NCBI RefSeq assembly: GCF_036588685.1 | Contig: NC_086374.1 | Span: 28,388,886 to 28,452,885, forward strand | Length of the DNA: 64,000 nt | From: Mytilus trossulus | Lineage: Eukaryota > Mollusca > Bivalvia > Mytilida > Mytilidae | Direction: 5' to 3' | Shown: positions 1 through 9,920 of the stretch, piece by piece | Layout: each line of letters starts with the position of its first letter | Position numbering within the stretch: the stretch's first letter is position 1 | Position numbers and translations under genes: made by a program | The notes under the pieces: model-generated | What the model was told of the DNA's origin: nothing | Seen by the model: the letters and a program-made list of their open reading frames with translations, nothing else | Databases searched by the model: none

Positions 1-409
1 TATTTTCCCATGTGAAAGTTGTATCCAGAAAAGCTGTTTGAAAGCACAAAATTTACAAAACATTTATTTCGTTTACTTATGTACACGTATAAAGATCAGA
101 TACAAGTGAACTTCTTCAAATTTAAATTTTAGATAATTTGACTTAAAACATCAGACATCCTGAAATCACTTGTGGACGGATTAAGACCTGGTATTACTGT
201 ATGAATGAGTTTTAAATGTGCAATGATTTACTGTTTTTAAACTATTAAAACATGAATTAAAACATTTTATTTATGGAATATTAATGTGGGTAATCTCGAT
301 ACTCAAACACTTTTAGCAATAGTAATATAGATGGTTTTAACATATGTATACAATAAATAGTATTGATGTTTTGGTTGATTATCATATATTATCATGTATC
401 TATCATACA

Positions 410-1884
410 CAGTCTATGGAAGGTGCGATACGATAAAAACTTTTCGTATATCAATGAGCGATATTGTCTAATATCATTTGTAAACATGCAGACATTTCAT
501 GCGGAAAATGTTGTTTTTGGCAACGAAAAATTAAGAAAATACTAACTTTTATAATTATTGTTCAAATATAAACAACAATTGAGTCAAAATATACAGTAAG
601 AAGTTAGCTAGAAGCTAAAGTTTATGTCCGTGTAAAATTTGAAGTGCTGTGTTTTCCTTATATACATAAATACGCCATGCGATACTTTTAAAATATCAAT
701 GCGATACTTTTAAAATATCATAGCGATGTTTTTGTTATATAAATATTAGTATTTATTAGTATTAATATTTGACTGCTGTACCCATATTTTTACAATTTTA
801 AGATTTAAGATTGTTCGAATGAATGTTTTTTTCTTCTTTTAAGTACTGTAATTTTTTTTTTCGATATTACCCATGTGGATAGGCTATAGGAGTGTGACCT
901 CAAGGGCGGATTCAGCCGTTTCTAAAAGGAGGGTTTCAACCCAAGGATAAAGAGAGTTCAACCATATGTCCCCATTCAAATGCAGTGATCGGCCAAAAAT
1001 GGGGTTTGAAACCCCCGGATACCCCTCCGGATCCGCCACTGGACCTATATTAGAATCTAATAGGTCTGTAGACTATTTACAACCGCATTAAAATTCCGCC
1101 ATTGCATCATCACTTAAAATAGAAATTGTGGGTTAAAGCATGTGATTACAAAACAATCGACTAAACAGGTTGTTAACACTTTCAACTAACAGTAGGGTCA
1201 AGCAACATTTTCGAAAAGATAAGTCCATGTAAGCGTTAATTTTGTTGCAGAAACGAAATTTTAGTGATATTGATCCTAAAACATTAAGCTGGTCATGAAC
1301 TAAGATTGTGAATTATGTTTGCGGTTTTCTTGACATTCCTTGTGACGTTTCCTCGTATTAGTTTTATATAAGAAAACTATAGCAGTTATATTAGAAAAGT
1401 ATCGCATTCATAAATTGTTGATATTAAAAAAGTATCGCTATGATATAAGACAAACATCGCATTGATATTAGACAATACAGCAGTAACTTTGACTTATAGG
1501 TGATTTTGGCTTAGTAGACAATTGAATTCATTTCAATTGCATTCCACTGAATTTGCTACATGATTTTCATTGAATGGGTTCACCTACAAATGATAAATCG
1601 TGCAATTATGTTTCATTTATTCAACAATCTAATTTTCTCGTTTAAATACACCCTGCTTGTTATTATATAAAATAATTCATGGAAATTATACAGCAGACGT
1701 ATGTCGTGTTAAATGTCATCCTGTTTTAAGAAAAAAATCATTACTTGATACCGAGAAATCTTCGTTCCTTCATAAAAATGTAAACATTCGTCTGAGATTT
1801 ACCACAATGCAACTCGTTGATATAAGACAATATCGCTCATTGATATAAGAAAAGTTTTTATCGTATCGCACCTTCCATAGACTG
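410..1884. mobile_element. Non-autonomous DNA transposon with 67-bp TIRs and 5-bp target duplication
   Basis: The ends are inverted repeats of about 67 bp (410-476 and 1818-1884) with about two mismatches, beginning CAGTCTATGGAAGGTGCGAT. ATACA at 405-409 and again at 1885-1889 forms a 5-bp target-site duplication. Copy B has the empty site with a single ATACA near 28904. Subterminal repeats of a GCGATACTTTT-type motif lie near 679-735 and, inverted, near 1395-1475. No transposase ORF is present. The superfamily is unclear: a 5-bp duplication is known for Transib, but the termini lack its usual CAC start. Confidence 0.85.
893..1050. repeat. Short interspersed element with GGCGGAT...ATCCGCC ends
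   Basis: The segment starts with GGGCGGATTCAG and ends with GGATCCGCCACTGG, and is rich in runs such as AACCCCCGG between. A related piece lies at 15950-16055 (GGCGGGTTCCGGGGG to GTATCCGCCTCTGG). It looks like a small palindromic MITE nested in the larger TIR element. It has no coding potential. Confidence 0.5.
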
Positions 1885-3559
1885 ATACATGTCTAATTTT
1901 TACTTTGAGATATCCTAATCGAACAGAAGTGTTTGAATTTTTTTGCAGAGTAATCATATTTACCATATAAATTGTGTAATGGAAAATAATTACTTTGACT
2001 TTCGTAATAACTAAGCACAAGAGATATACATAACAATATTAACGAAGTATTATGTGATTGTTAATAGTACACCTTAGAATACAATGAGACTTCCCAATAG
2101 TATGTGTTTACATTAGATGCCACAAATCGAAGACAGAGAAATGTTTCCCTGTAAATATTTCAAAATAATAGTTTAATTGTTTTAATTATGAGGGATTTGA
2201 TTTTTGTGGGCGTGGTGTTGGGTTGGTCGGATATTTTTAAATATTAATTGCCTGAGCTGGTTTGGAAAAAAATAAGTATAAAAAAAAGGAAATGATATGG
2301 TTGTCCATAGAATTTGTCGTCTGTATTTTTCATTTTATAATATTACTTCAAATTCTCTAAATTCCCTAAAAAATACAGCTGTAAATTCACATGTTTGCAA
2401 TAAATAACTCCCTATATTTAATTATATTGTACGTATGTCCTATGTCTGTAAATATAAAGTTGATCAGTATATGAATTTTCTGAAAGATAACATTCAGCCA
2501 TTTGAAGTATTTGATAGATTTTCCCAAGTATATACCAGGACATTTTTCTTTTTTAGGGATGAGTGGATAAAAAGCCGAAATGTTTAACAGTGACAACAAC
2601 AAAAACGAAAATTTGAAGAATCGCACCTGATTGTTACTATAAACAAAATTCTCAATGAAGTTTAAAAACATATTATTTACATGAAATGTTCTCCCCCTAC
2701 TTACAATTTTATGCATAAAGTATGAAGAATTAATTTGTAAGTGTAGTATAAAGCAAGTGCTATTGATACACTGTTCACAGTCAGGACCCAATTTGTAGAC
2801 AACGAAAATCAAAAGTCATTTATGTGTTATGTAAGCAGTGACATCAACACAGTATATATATATATCTTTACGTCAGTCGTGCGTTTACTGACGTTTCTAT
2901 TTAAATTTCCGATTTTTGTCATGTTCCATGTTACATTCAACTAGATACAAAGCTACAAATAATAATTTAAACATACCAGTAGCGCAAAGAATATTGAAAC
3001 ATTGAACCAACTCGGTTAAATCATTTTGATACCCATCGTTTCGACATTATAAAAATCTCGAAGAGTATACACGACTCAGTATAACCTGTCATAACCGAAT
3101 ACCAACGGGACATTGCGTTTTGTTCGGTTTTCACTTGTGTCCGGATTGTACAGTTAAACGGAAGTCGACATCAAAGTAATTTTTGCGTACACTTACAAAG
3201 GACAATATGTAAAACAGCTAGCAGACGACATTTTATTTTCATGTTGTTTTAGATGTAAAAATGTATTAAGTAGATGAAGTTAGACGTATTGTTACATTTT
3301 TTTTATAAATAAAACGCCACTCCACCAATCACGTTCCTCTATGCAGAAAAGAATAAATCGTTCAAAAATGTCCGACGTGGATCGATTTTGCTTTTTATAA
3401 TTGTTTTCTCATTCGTTAATTCAGAGTCCCAGTCACTGTCCATAGTTGAATCGAGATCGTCATTTTCATTTGCCTATACACACGAGTTCTCTAATAAACT
3501 GGCCACTCGCTGATTGACACTAAGCAACAAGATAAGAACGAAACAACAAGAGTTCATAT

Positions 3560-3830
3560 ACAAAAGAAGATGTGGTATGATTGCCAATGAGACAACTATC
3601 CAAAAAAGACCAAAATGACACAAACATTAAGAACTATAGTTCACCGTACGGCCTTCAACAATGAGCAACGCCCATACCGCGTAAAGTCAGCTATAAAAGG
3701 CCCCGATAAGACAATGTAAAACAATTCAAACGAGAAACTTAACGGCCTTATTTATGTAAACAAATGAACGAAAAACAAATATGTAACACATAAACAAACG
3801 ACAACCACTGAATTACAGGCTCTTTTCTGA
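3560..3830 (+). repeat. Mussel interspersed repeat (GATTGCCAATGAGACAAC family)
   Basis: The copy includes GATGTGGTATGATTGCCAA, the CACCGTACGGCCTTCAACAA block, AGTCAGCTATAAAAGGCCCC and ACAACCACTGAATTACAGGC in order. Other copies in this window are at 21449, 37169, 38955 and 46143 (plus strand) and 16683-16835 (minus strand). I recall this as an abundant mussel repeat, but its class is not determined here. It is present in duplicate A and absent from the equivalent place in copy B. Confidence 0.8.
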
Positions 3831-4699
3831 CTTTATCGTTGCTATAAAATTACCAGAAGTCTACAGGAGCATCTGAATTATATATATATAGGGCATCTAA
3901 AAGATATCTGGCATCCCTTAAACATTATTCGAAAGTCATTGACATTGATGTGTTGCATGACTTGTTAATTCAATGAAAGGCTTAAAAACTATTATTTAAT
4001 TAAACAGTTTAGCTATTGAAAGGCAATCATTCACCTGTGGCTGTAAATATTGGAGTATAGTGCATTACATTGATCTGAGGGAAAGTTCCTTACTTTTCCT
4101 TTTTGGCGTTCGGAGCATCTCACAAGTTTAATGTTTCTTTACAAAAAAATCTGTTGATCACGGAATACATGAATACAAACATGCTAATTAGTTTGTTATA
4201 ACAACTTAAATATACTAAGGGATACTCAGTCATAATGTGCTTGTTTAATTTAATCATGCAAAATAATTTTGACAGGTAATTTTGAAAAATATATTAACTA
4301 ACGAACTTTCAAAAAAGCCTTCGGAATTCGATGTTGACCGGGTTCGTTTTTTTCAGGTAAGATTAACGGTAATTGATGGGGAAATTTTGTGGGACTTTGA
4401 AAATTGTTCGGTTTAAACTGAAACTCAGGTTTTATCAGGTTTTGGTTTACCCAGGTTTCGCTGTATTATCACTTAAATTCGACGAAAATAAGTTCATTCA
4501 TTAAAGATCCGCCTTCATCTGTTTTTTTGGTGAATAGTTCGTACCCAATTATATCCAATCCTTCTACATTAAATTATGAGGACCAATTAAAAGATGTTTC
4601 ATGTTGAGCAACATTCATTGAGCCTCCAGAATTTAAAGAGTTTAAGTCCATTATAAAAGTTATAGCTATTTTGTCTAGAAACAACTAGATTGACTAAAA

Positions 4700-4768
4700 A
4701 TGTACATCAGTCACGCTTTTGTCTGGTTCATTTTGCAGTCTTCAGTGGAGCAATTCATATAAAGCAAG
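4700..4768 (+). pseudogene. Frameshifted duplicate of astacin signal-peptide exon
   Basis: This 69-base segment corresponds to the 70-base exon 1 at 31408-31477, including the ATGTACAT start, the shared AGTGGAGCAATTCATATAAAG and the same strong donor (GGTAAGCGATC). One base is missing in the hydrophobic stretch (GCTTTTGTCTGG here against GCTATTTTTCTGG there). The reading frame therefore shifts and ends at a stop before the donor. No downstream astacin exon follows in this copy, so it is best read as a dead first exon carried by the segmental duplication. Confidence 0.8.
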
Positions 4769-5072
4769 GTAAGCGATCAACAAGATATGTACATTAAATA
4801 TAAATAAATATTTCAATTACCTTTTTTAACCTACTAATATAAATTCTCGAAGGAATCTTCAATGTCACGAGCCTGTAGTTTGAAGTGGTTGTCGATTATT
4901 GTTGTCTGCTATAGTTTTAGCTGTTTTTTGTTTAATCATAAATCTGGCCTTTGTTTTTTTGTTTGAATTGTTTAACATGTTACATAAGATTTTTATATTA
5001 CTGACTTCATTCATTTACACTTTAAAGGTATTTTTTTCATGCCCACTGTTATATCCGTTCCAGTATTTATTG

Positions 5073-5654
5073 AAAGGAGTAGGTCCGGTAAGGCCACTTT
5101 TTTGCCCAAAATATAACAGTTTTACAAAATTGTTAAAATGTAAAGTTTGAGTTATTTACTGGAGAGTTGAATGCTTCTGATACATAAATATGGGCTGTTT
5201 TTGACAATACTATGCACATATATCTGGAAGTAGCACTATTAGGTCATGCTAAATTACTGAAATCTTAAAATTCTATCATTTTAGTTAAATTTTAGACGGT
5301 TTCCGTGTAAAACGAAAGTGGCCACATTCGTGTTCATCCTTAATATTGAAATGTAAGTTGTATTTTATGATAATACATAACATATATAAAGGTTGTGGAT
5401 GAACCAGGATGCGGCCACTTTCATTTTTGACAAAAACCATCTGAAAAATGACGTTTTTTGGCATTTTTTAAAGATTTTTCATATTTGAGCTCCAATCAGA
5501 TCGTTTTTAATGACTTTATCAGTTGAAATCTTTCACAGAAACTTATTGAATCGATTGAAATAGACACTTAAGTGTTTAAAAAGTGGTCAAAATCTTTCGT
5601 CAGATGAAACTGAAATTTGAGGCCAAAATGAGTCCTTACCGGACCTACTCCTTT
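5073..5654. mobile_element. 582-bp TIR element (MITE-like)
   Basis: It is bounded by perfect 21-bp inverted repeats, AAAGGAGTAGGTCCGGTAAG plus one base at 5073-5093 and the complement at 5634-5654. Copy B lacks it near 31775-31790, so it inserted after the duplication. A second inner inverted pair (around 5308-5340 and 5393-5430, sharing GTGGCCAC/GCGGCCAC and GGATGAAC) makes it foldback-like. No transposase is visible and the target duplication is not clear. Confidence 0.75.
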
Positions 5655-5690
5655 CCTGTTCTCATCATAAAATACGAATTACTTTATCTC

Positions 5691-7227
5691 TTTTCTGGAT
5701 TTTCACTAAATGTTTGATTAACTAGACAATAGACAGACTAGAATTAAAAACATCTGCACGACAGTGTGTGAATTTATAAACTGTGTAATTGGGTGGACCA
5801 TGTTAAATGAAACTCAGGTTTTTGTTTACTTTTATATCATCTTCCGCAGGCTTAAAAAAAGGAATCTCAAAATCAGCTAAGTGTTTAATTTTCCAAAACA
5901 TAGAATGCATTCAAACTTTATTTAGTATTTACCAATTTTCTGTCACGCATTTATACTTTTAAGTGTACAGGTCTGTCTATACTCGGAGTAAATTTTGTGG
6001 AGTAAAACTTTTGAAGTCATATTGATAAGTCCTTCTGATGAACCATTATTACACAAAGCTCATATGATGTAATCGTTACTTGTCAAGATGGAAATAATAT
6101 TTATGATAACAGACTAATGTTGTGCCCATAGATCTATTAAGGGTTTATTTGGCCGTATCTTCACCTCAAGATTTACTCTGAGTATATACAAACCTGGAAA
6201 AGTTTGCAGGCATAGCATGCGCTAGATAAATAGAATTAAACTGCATTGTATGACTTAAATAAATTCCTAAATTAACTGGATTTTGCCATGCACTTTTTTT
6301 CGTCCCTGCAAAAGATGACAATATTTCCCTTGATATGGTCCACCCAGGTACACAGTTAAATCACCAATTATTGTCAGGTATCTATTGTCCATCTATTGTC
6401 CATGTCAATCAATACCGCTCACAAATTATTACCTGTAGGGAAGATCTCAAACCTGTTTCCCAGCTAAGTTTATTTTGGCACCTTCTGGAGGAATGAAAAT
6501 AAGTGCACTGCAAAATCCTGGTAAGTTTTTATTTTCTAAAACATAAAACATATTTGAAATTTATTTATCTAGGGCATGATATGCCTGAAATTTTTTACAG
6601 ATGCGCATGAACCGTAACTTGACCAAAAATGATAAAGCATCAAAGAGTATATATAGGAGAAACAGTTTTTTCGTTTTTTGGTACATGTAATAAGCAAATT
6701 TCCATTTGAGAAACATTTTAAGTGCAATATTTTACATATATTTTTAACATTACTTAATCTATCACAATTTATAGACCAAACAGACGTTCTTTTGTCAATA
6801 CATTCATGTTTCATTTTATTTGCTAAAAAGTATATAACAAAAATCGAGACAAGTGATAATTTATCTTCCTGGAGCACGGTGGGTAAGGTTGACCTGTAAA
6901 AGTGTTTTGGTGCTATTGATATGGTCCTGACCGGTCCTGGTGATCGTTGAAAATATGTACACAACGATTATTTTTGACGTTATCTCAAATAAAACATGAA
7001 AAGATATGATGTAAATGATTAATTTTGATTCTAAATTGTTTAAAAGTAAGCAATTGATATTGACTAAAAAATTGTCCCGTTTCAATACGTGTAAGACAAG
7101 CGTTCTCATTTTAAAATTACCTAGGACAGAAAAAATAAACAGGTTTGTTTTTTTACTCAAAACTCTGCATGCTATATTCGTTTGAAAAGTACGAATCAAT
7201 TCATCAAAATGTGCATTTGCATACTTC
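5691..7227. other. Unassigned intergenic sequence
   Basis: AT-rich sequence with short ORFs on both strands (for example minus-strand ORFs at 6569-6964 and 6861-7229) that do not resemble a known protein and have no convincing splice context. I see no gene, RNA or named repeat. Confidence 0.5.
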
Positions 7228-7812
7228 AAACATGATCTGGTGGGTCCTGATTCTGTGCCGGTGGGTCCTTATACGGTGCTGGTGAGTCCTGATACGGTGC
7301 ACTTGGGTCCTGATACGGTGCTGGTGAGTCCTGATACGGTGCACTTGGGTCCTGATACGGTGCTGGTGAGTCCTGATACGGTGTACTTGGGTCCTGATAC
7401 GGTGCACTTGGGTCCTGATACGGTGCACTTGGGTCCTGATACGGTGCACTTGGGTCCTGATACGGGACTGTTGTGTTCTGCTACGATGCCGATACGGGGC
7501 TGGTAAGTCCTGCTACGGTGCCGATACGGGGGCTGGTCGGTCCTAATTCTTTGCTGGTAGAACCTGCTACGGTGCTGGTGGTTCCTGCTTCTGCTGTGGT
7601 TGGTCCTGCTACGGTGCTGGTGGGTCCTGCTTCTGCTGTGGTTGGTCCTGCTACGGTGCTGGTGGGTCCTGCTTCTGCTGTGGTTGGTCCTGCTACGGTG
7701 CTGGTGGGTCCTGCTTCTGCTGTGGTTGGTCCTGCTTCTGCTGTGGTTGGTCCTGCTACGGTGCTTGGGGTCCTGCTTCTGCTGTGGTTGGTCCTGCTAC
7801 GGTGCTGGTGAT
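7228..7812. repeat. 21/42-bp minisatellite array
   Basis: The first half (about 7240-7470) alternates 21-bp units of the form GGTGCACTTGGGTCCTGATAC and GGTGCTGGTGAGTCCTGATAC. The second half (about 7560-7808) uses a 42-bp unit containing GGTGCTGGTGGGTCCTGC and TTCTGCTGTGGTTGGTCC. Because 21 and 42 are multiples of three, several frames on both strands stay open and give repetitive peptides (GPDTVHL-type, HRIRTQV-type). These ORFs follow from the repeat length, and nothing indicates real coding. Confidence 0.9.
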
Positions 7813-8164
7813 TTATGAAGAGACGTTAGTACTATTGGAAACAAGAGTTTTAACATCAGTAAAACTGTGGAAACAATTGTAATTAATTTGTATTTTTAAG
7901 TTGTCAAGTAAGCATACTATGCATTTAAAATGTTCTAGATTCAAGATTCAAAATTGTATTATCCTCAGACACAACTGTGTACAAGAGGTCAATATACATA
8001 TATATATAAATAAACGAAATATCTATACAGTAATTACAATACAATTATGATAAACATGTATATATACGACAACAGAAGCTAACACACAATATACAATCAT
8101 GCACGTGATTAATATCCTCAGTTATTGTGGGAATACTGCGAAGTTTAGTCACATGAGCAGGTCA

Positions 8165-8790
8165 TCTAAAATTTGATAGATCATCGGGGTCCAAAAGGGC
8201 CCCATGTGAGCTTATGCAATCACTTGCCGTCCGTCGTCGTAAACTATTTCAAAAATCTTCTCCACTGAAAGAACTTGGCCAAATACCTTCAAACTTTAAC
8301 TAAATGTTCCTTCGGGTATCTGTTTTATAAATTGTATCCCAAGTTTTGATCCATTGACAAACGTGGCCACCATGGCTAAAAATAGAACATAGAGGTAAAA
8401 TCCGGATTTTGGCTTATACTAAAAAAAAGCAAATTTGACATGGGGTAAAATTGTTCAATTGGTCAAGATTTATCGACCCTGCCATTATTAGATGAATCGT
8501 TCAACCCTTTGTTGAATTGCTGTTACTTAATTGGCAGTTTTAAGGAAATTTGGTTATTATCTTTAATAATTATAGATAGATATGAACTTGAAACAGCAAT
8601 AATGTTTAGCAAAGTAAGATCTACAAAAAAAATAATATCACCTTAATTGTAAATTGACCCCTTAAGGAGTTATTATTGCTCTTAAGGGACAATTTTGCAC
8701 AATTTGTTCATCAACTCTGCTGACTGGAACACACTTGTAAAATTGCAGGCATGTGAATCGGATTACAGTGTATGTTCAAACATCGCATTG
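8165..8790. repeat. Bivalve interspersed repeat (GGGTCCAAAAGGGCCCC / CCACCATGGCTAAAAATAG family)
   Basis: The segment contains GGGGTCCAAAAGGGCCCCA, CTTGGCCAAATACCTTCAAA, GTGGCCACCATGGCTAAAAA and GAACATAGAGGTAAAATCCG in an order I recall from many bivalve genomic sequences. No intact ORF is present. Class and exact ends are uncertain. Confidence 0.55.
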
Positions 8791-9844
8791 TTAACTGATG
8801 AAGTGACTGCATTGAAATTTGATTTTGTTTACTTTCTGTATTCATATTCTCAGTGTTACTAGTCGTATTCCCATTCAATTGGAATTTTCAAAGTTAGAAT
8901 AACACTTAGAAAATTCTAATTAGATATTTCGTGATAGAGCAAACTAAAACTCCAGAGGCTGCAGACTTATTATTCTATATAAAACATTTACAAACAATGA
9001 TTTTTTTTTTTATTAGTTATGCATTTGAAAAACAGATCAACAAGTAAAGTCTCTCGTCAAGGGCTTTCATTAAGAAATCTTATATCTTTATTTTATCTTT
9101 CAGCGGAATTTATGCTTTTGCACAAAAAAAGTAGCAAGTGTATTTTCACATACCATTGCCGACTATTTTGTGATATTTTGTATTCAGTTTAAAAGTTTAT
9201 ATATATCTCGAAGCTCCATATTACAATTTTAGTATACACACGTGTAGAAGATGCAAACACTTAAGTTTTGTACCTGCATGAAGCTTTGAAAGTCCATAGA
9301 AATAGAAATAAATAATTGAATTATATCAAATTTAAATTGAACATTTTTTACCTTTCATTTCTTGAGTGTAATTTTAACTAGATAACATTATGATTTGATA
9401 ACCAGCAACTTTTCTGTTTTTCGCCTGATATTATGTAAATGAAATATAACAAACTAAAAAATAGAAAGTAAAAGTCAACAGTTACTAATCACGTGATACA
9501 TTTAACTTAGAAACATTGGTCATTATTCTAATGATAATGTTCAAATAGTCAAAATTATTATTACAGATATTGCACCAATTTGTTTTTAATTTTGCCTCAG
9601 TTCCCTGAGAAATCGACACTTATATCTTACGATAATAAATCGGATTTAAATAATAGCTGCTTTTTACTAAACTCTTTAGTACAGTTGCTGTTTATTAAAC
9701 TCATAAGCCGAATGTTTTATTATCCTTAAAATGTCATTATATATAATCCATCTTTTATTTTGTTTCAGTGTGTCATCCGGGTTCTTTAATACAACTAGAA
9801 ATGAGAGTAAATAAAAATGAAAGAAAATCTACTAGAGCTCAATA
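8791..9844. other. 5' flank of the sulfotransferase gene
   Basis: There is no coding ORF of note. TTTTGTTTCAG ending near 9768 is a good splice acceptor, so the first coding ATG at 9845 may sit in an exon that begins around 9769 with a short 5' UTR, preceded by a non-coding exon further upstream. No core promoter can be identified with confidence. Confidence 0.35.
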
Positions 9845-9920
9845 ATGAAAGGTTCACACAGTGTTGTAGTCCTTGGAATGATAGCTTGTATATTAGTGTT
9901 TGAATCTTATTTAAATTACG
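9845..9920 (+). CDS. Sulfotransferase exon 1: signal anchor
   Basis: An ATG followed by 25 codons encodes MKGSHSVVVLGMIACILVF and a short polar tail, a typical type II membrane anchor. The exon ends at a GTAAG donor (TTACG|GTAAGA) in phase 1. A second ATG at 9818 lies upstream in another frame. Assignment to this gene rests on proximity, strand and the expected topology. Confidence 0.55.

Larger units (their letters stand above)
1..5690 (+). repeat. Segmental duplicate, copy A (decayed 5' region of the astacin gene)
   Basis: This stretch aligns collinearly with 28504-31830, sharing long near-identical segments such as the opening TATTTTCCC(A/G)TGTGAAAG, the block around 2690-2815 (30360-30480) and the block around 4500-5060 (31200-31770). 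It contains a frameshifted copy of astacin exon 1 at 4700-4768 but no recognisable later exons. Compared with copy B it carries three insertions: a 1475-bp TIR element at 410-1884, about 800 bp at roughly 3350-4160 and a 582-bp TIR element at 5073-5654. The left edge is cut by the window start. Apart from these items I see no gene here; the ORFs present do not resemble known proteins. Confidence 0.85.

Noticed and set aside
2387-2812. 141-codon minus-strand ORF
   Set aside because: The equivalent segment in copy B (about 30060-30480) is disrupted by indels and no family is recognisable.
7240-7810. CRISPR-like regular repeats
   Set aside because: Units are contiguous with no unique spacers, and the context is eukaryotic.
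7204-7818. Long repetitive ORFs on both strands (HRIRTQV- and GPDTVHL-type)
   Set aside because: They are open only because the minisatellite unit is a multiple of three; no start context, domain or splice support exists.
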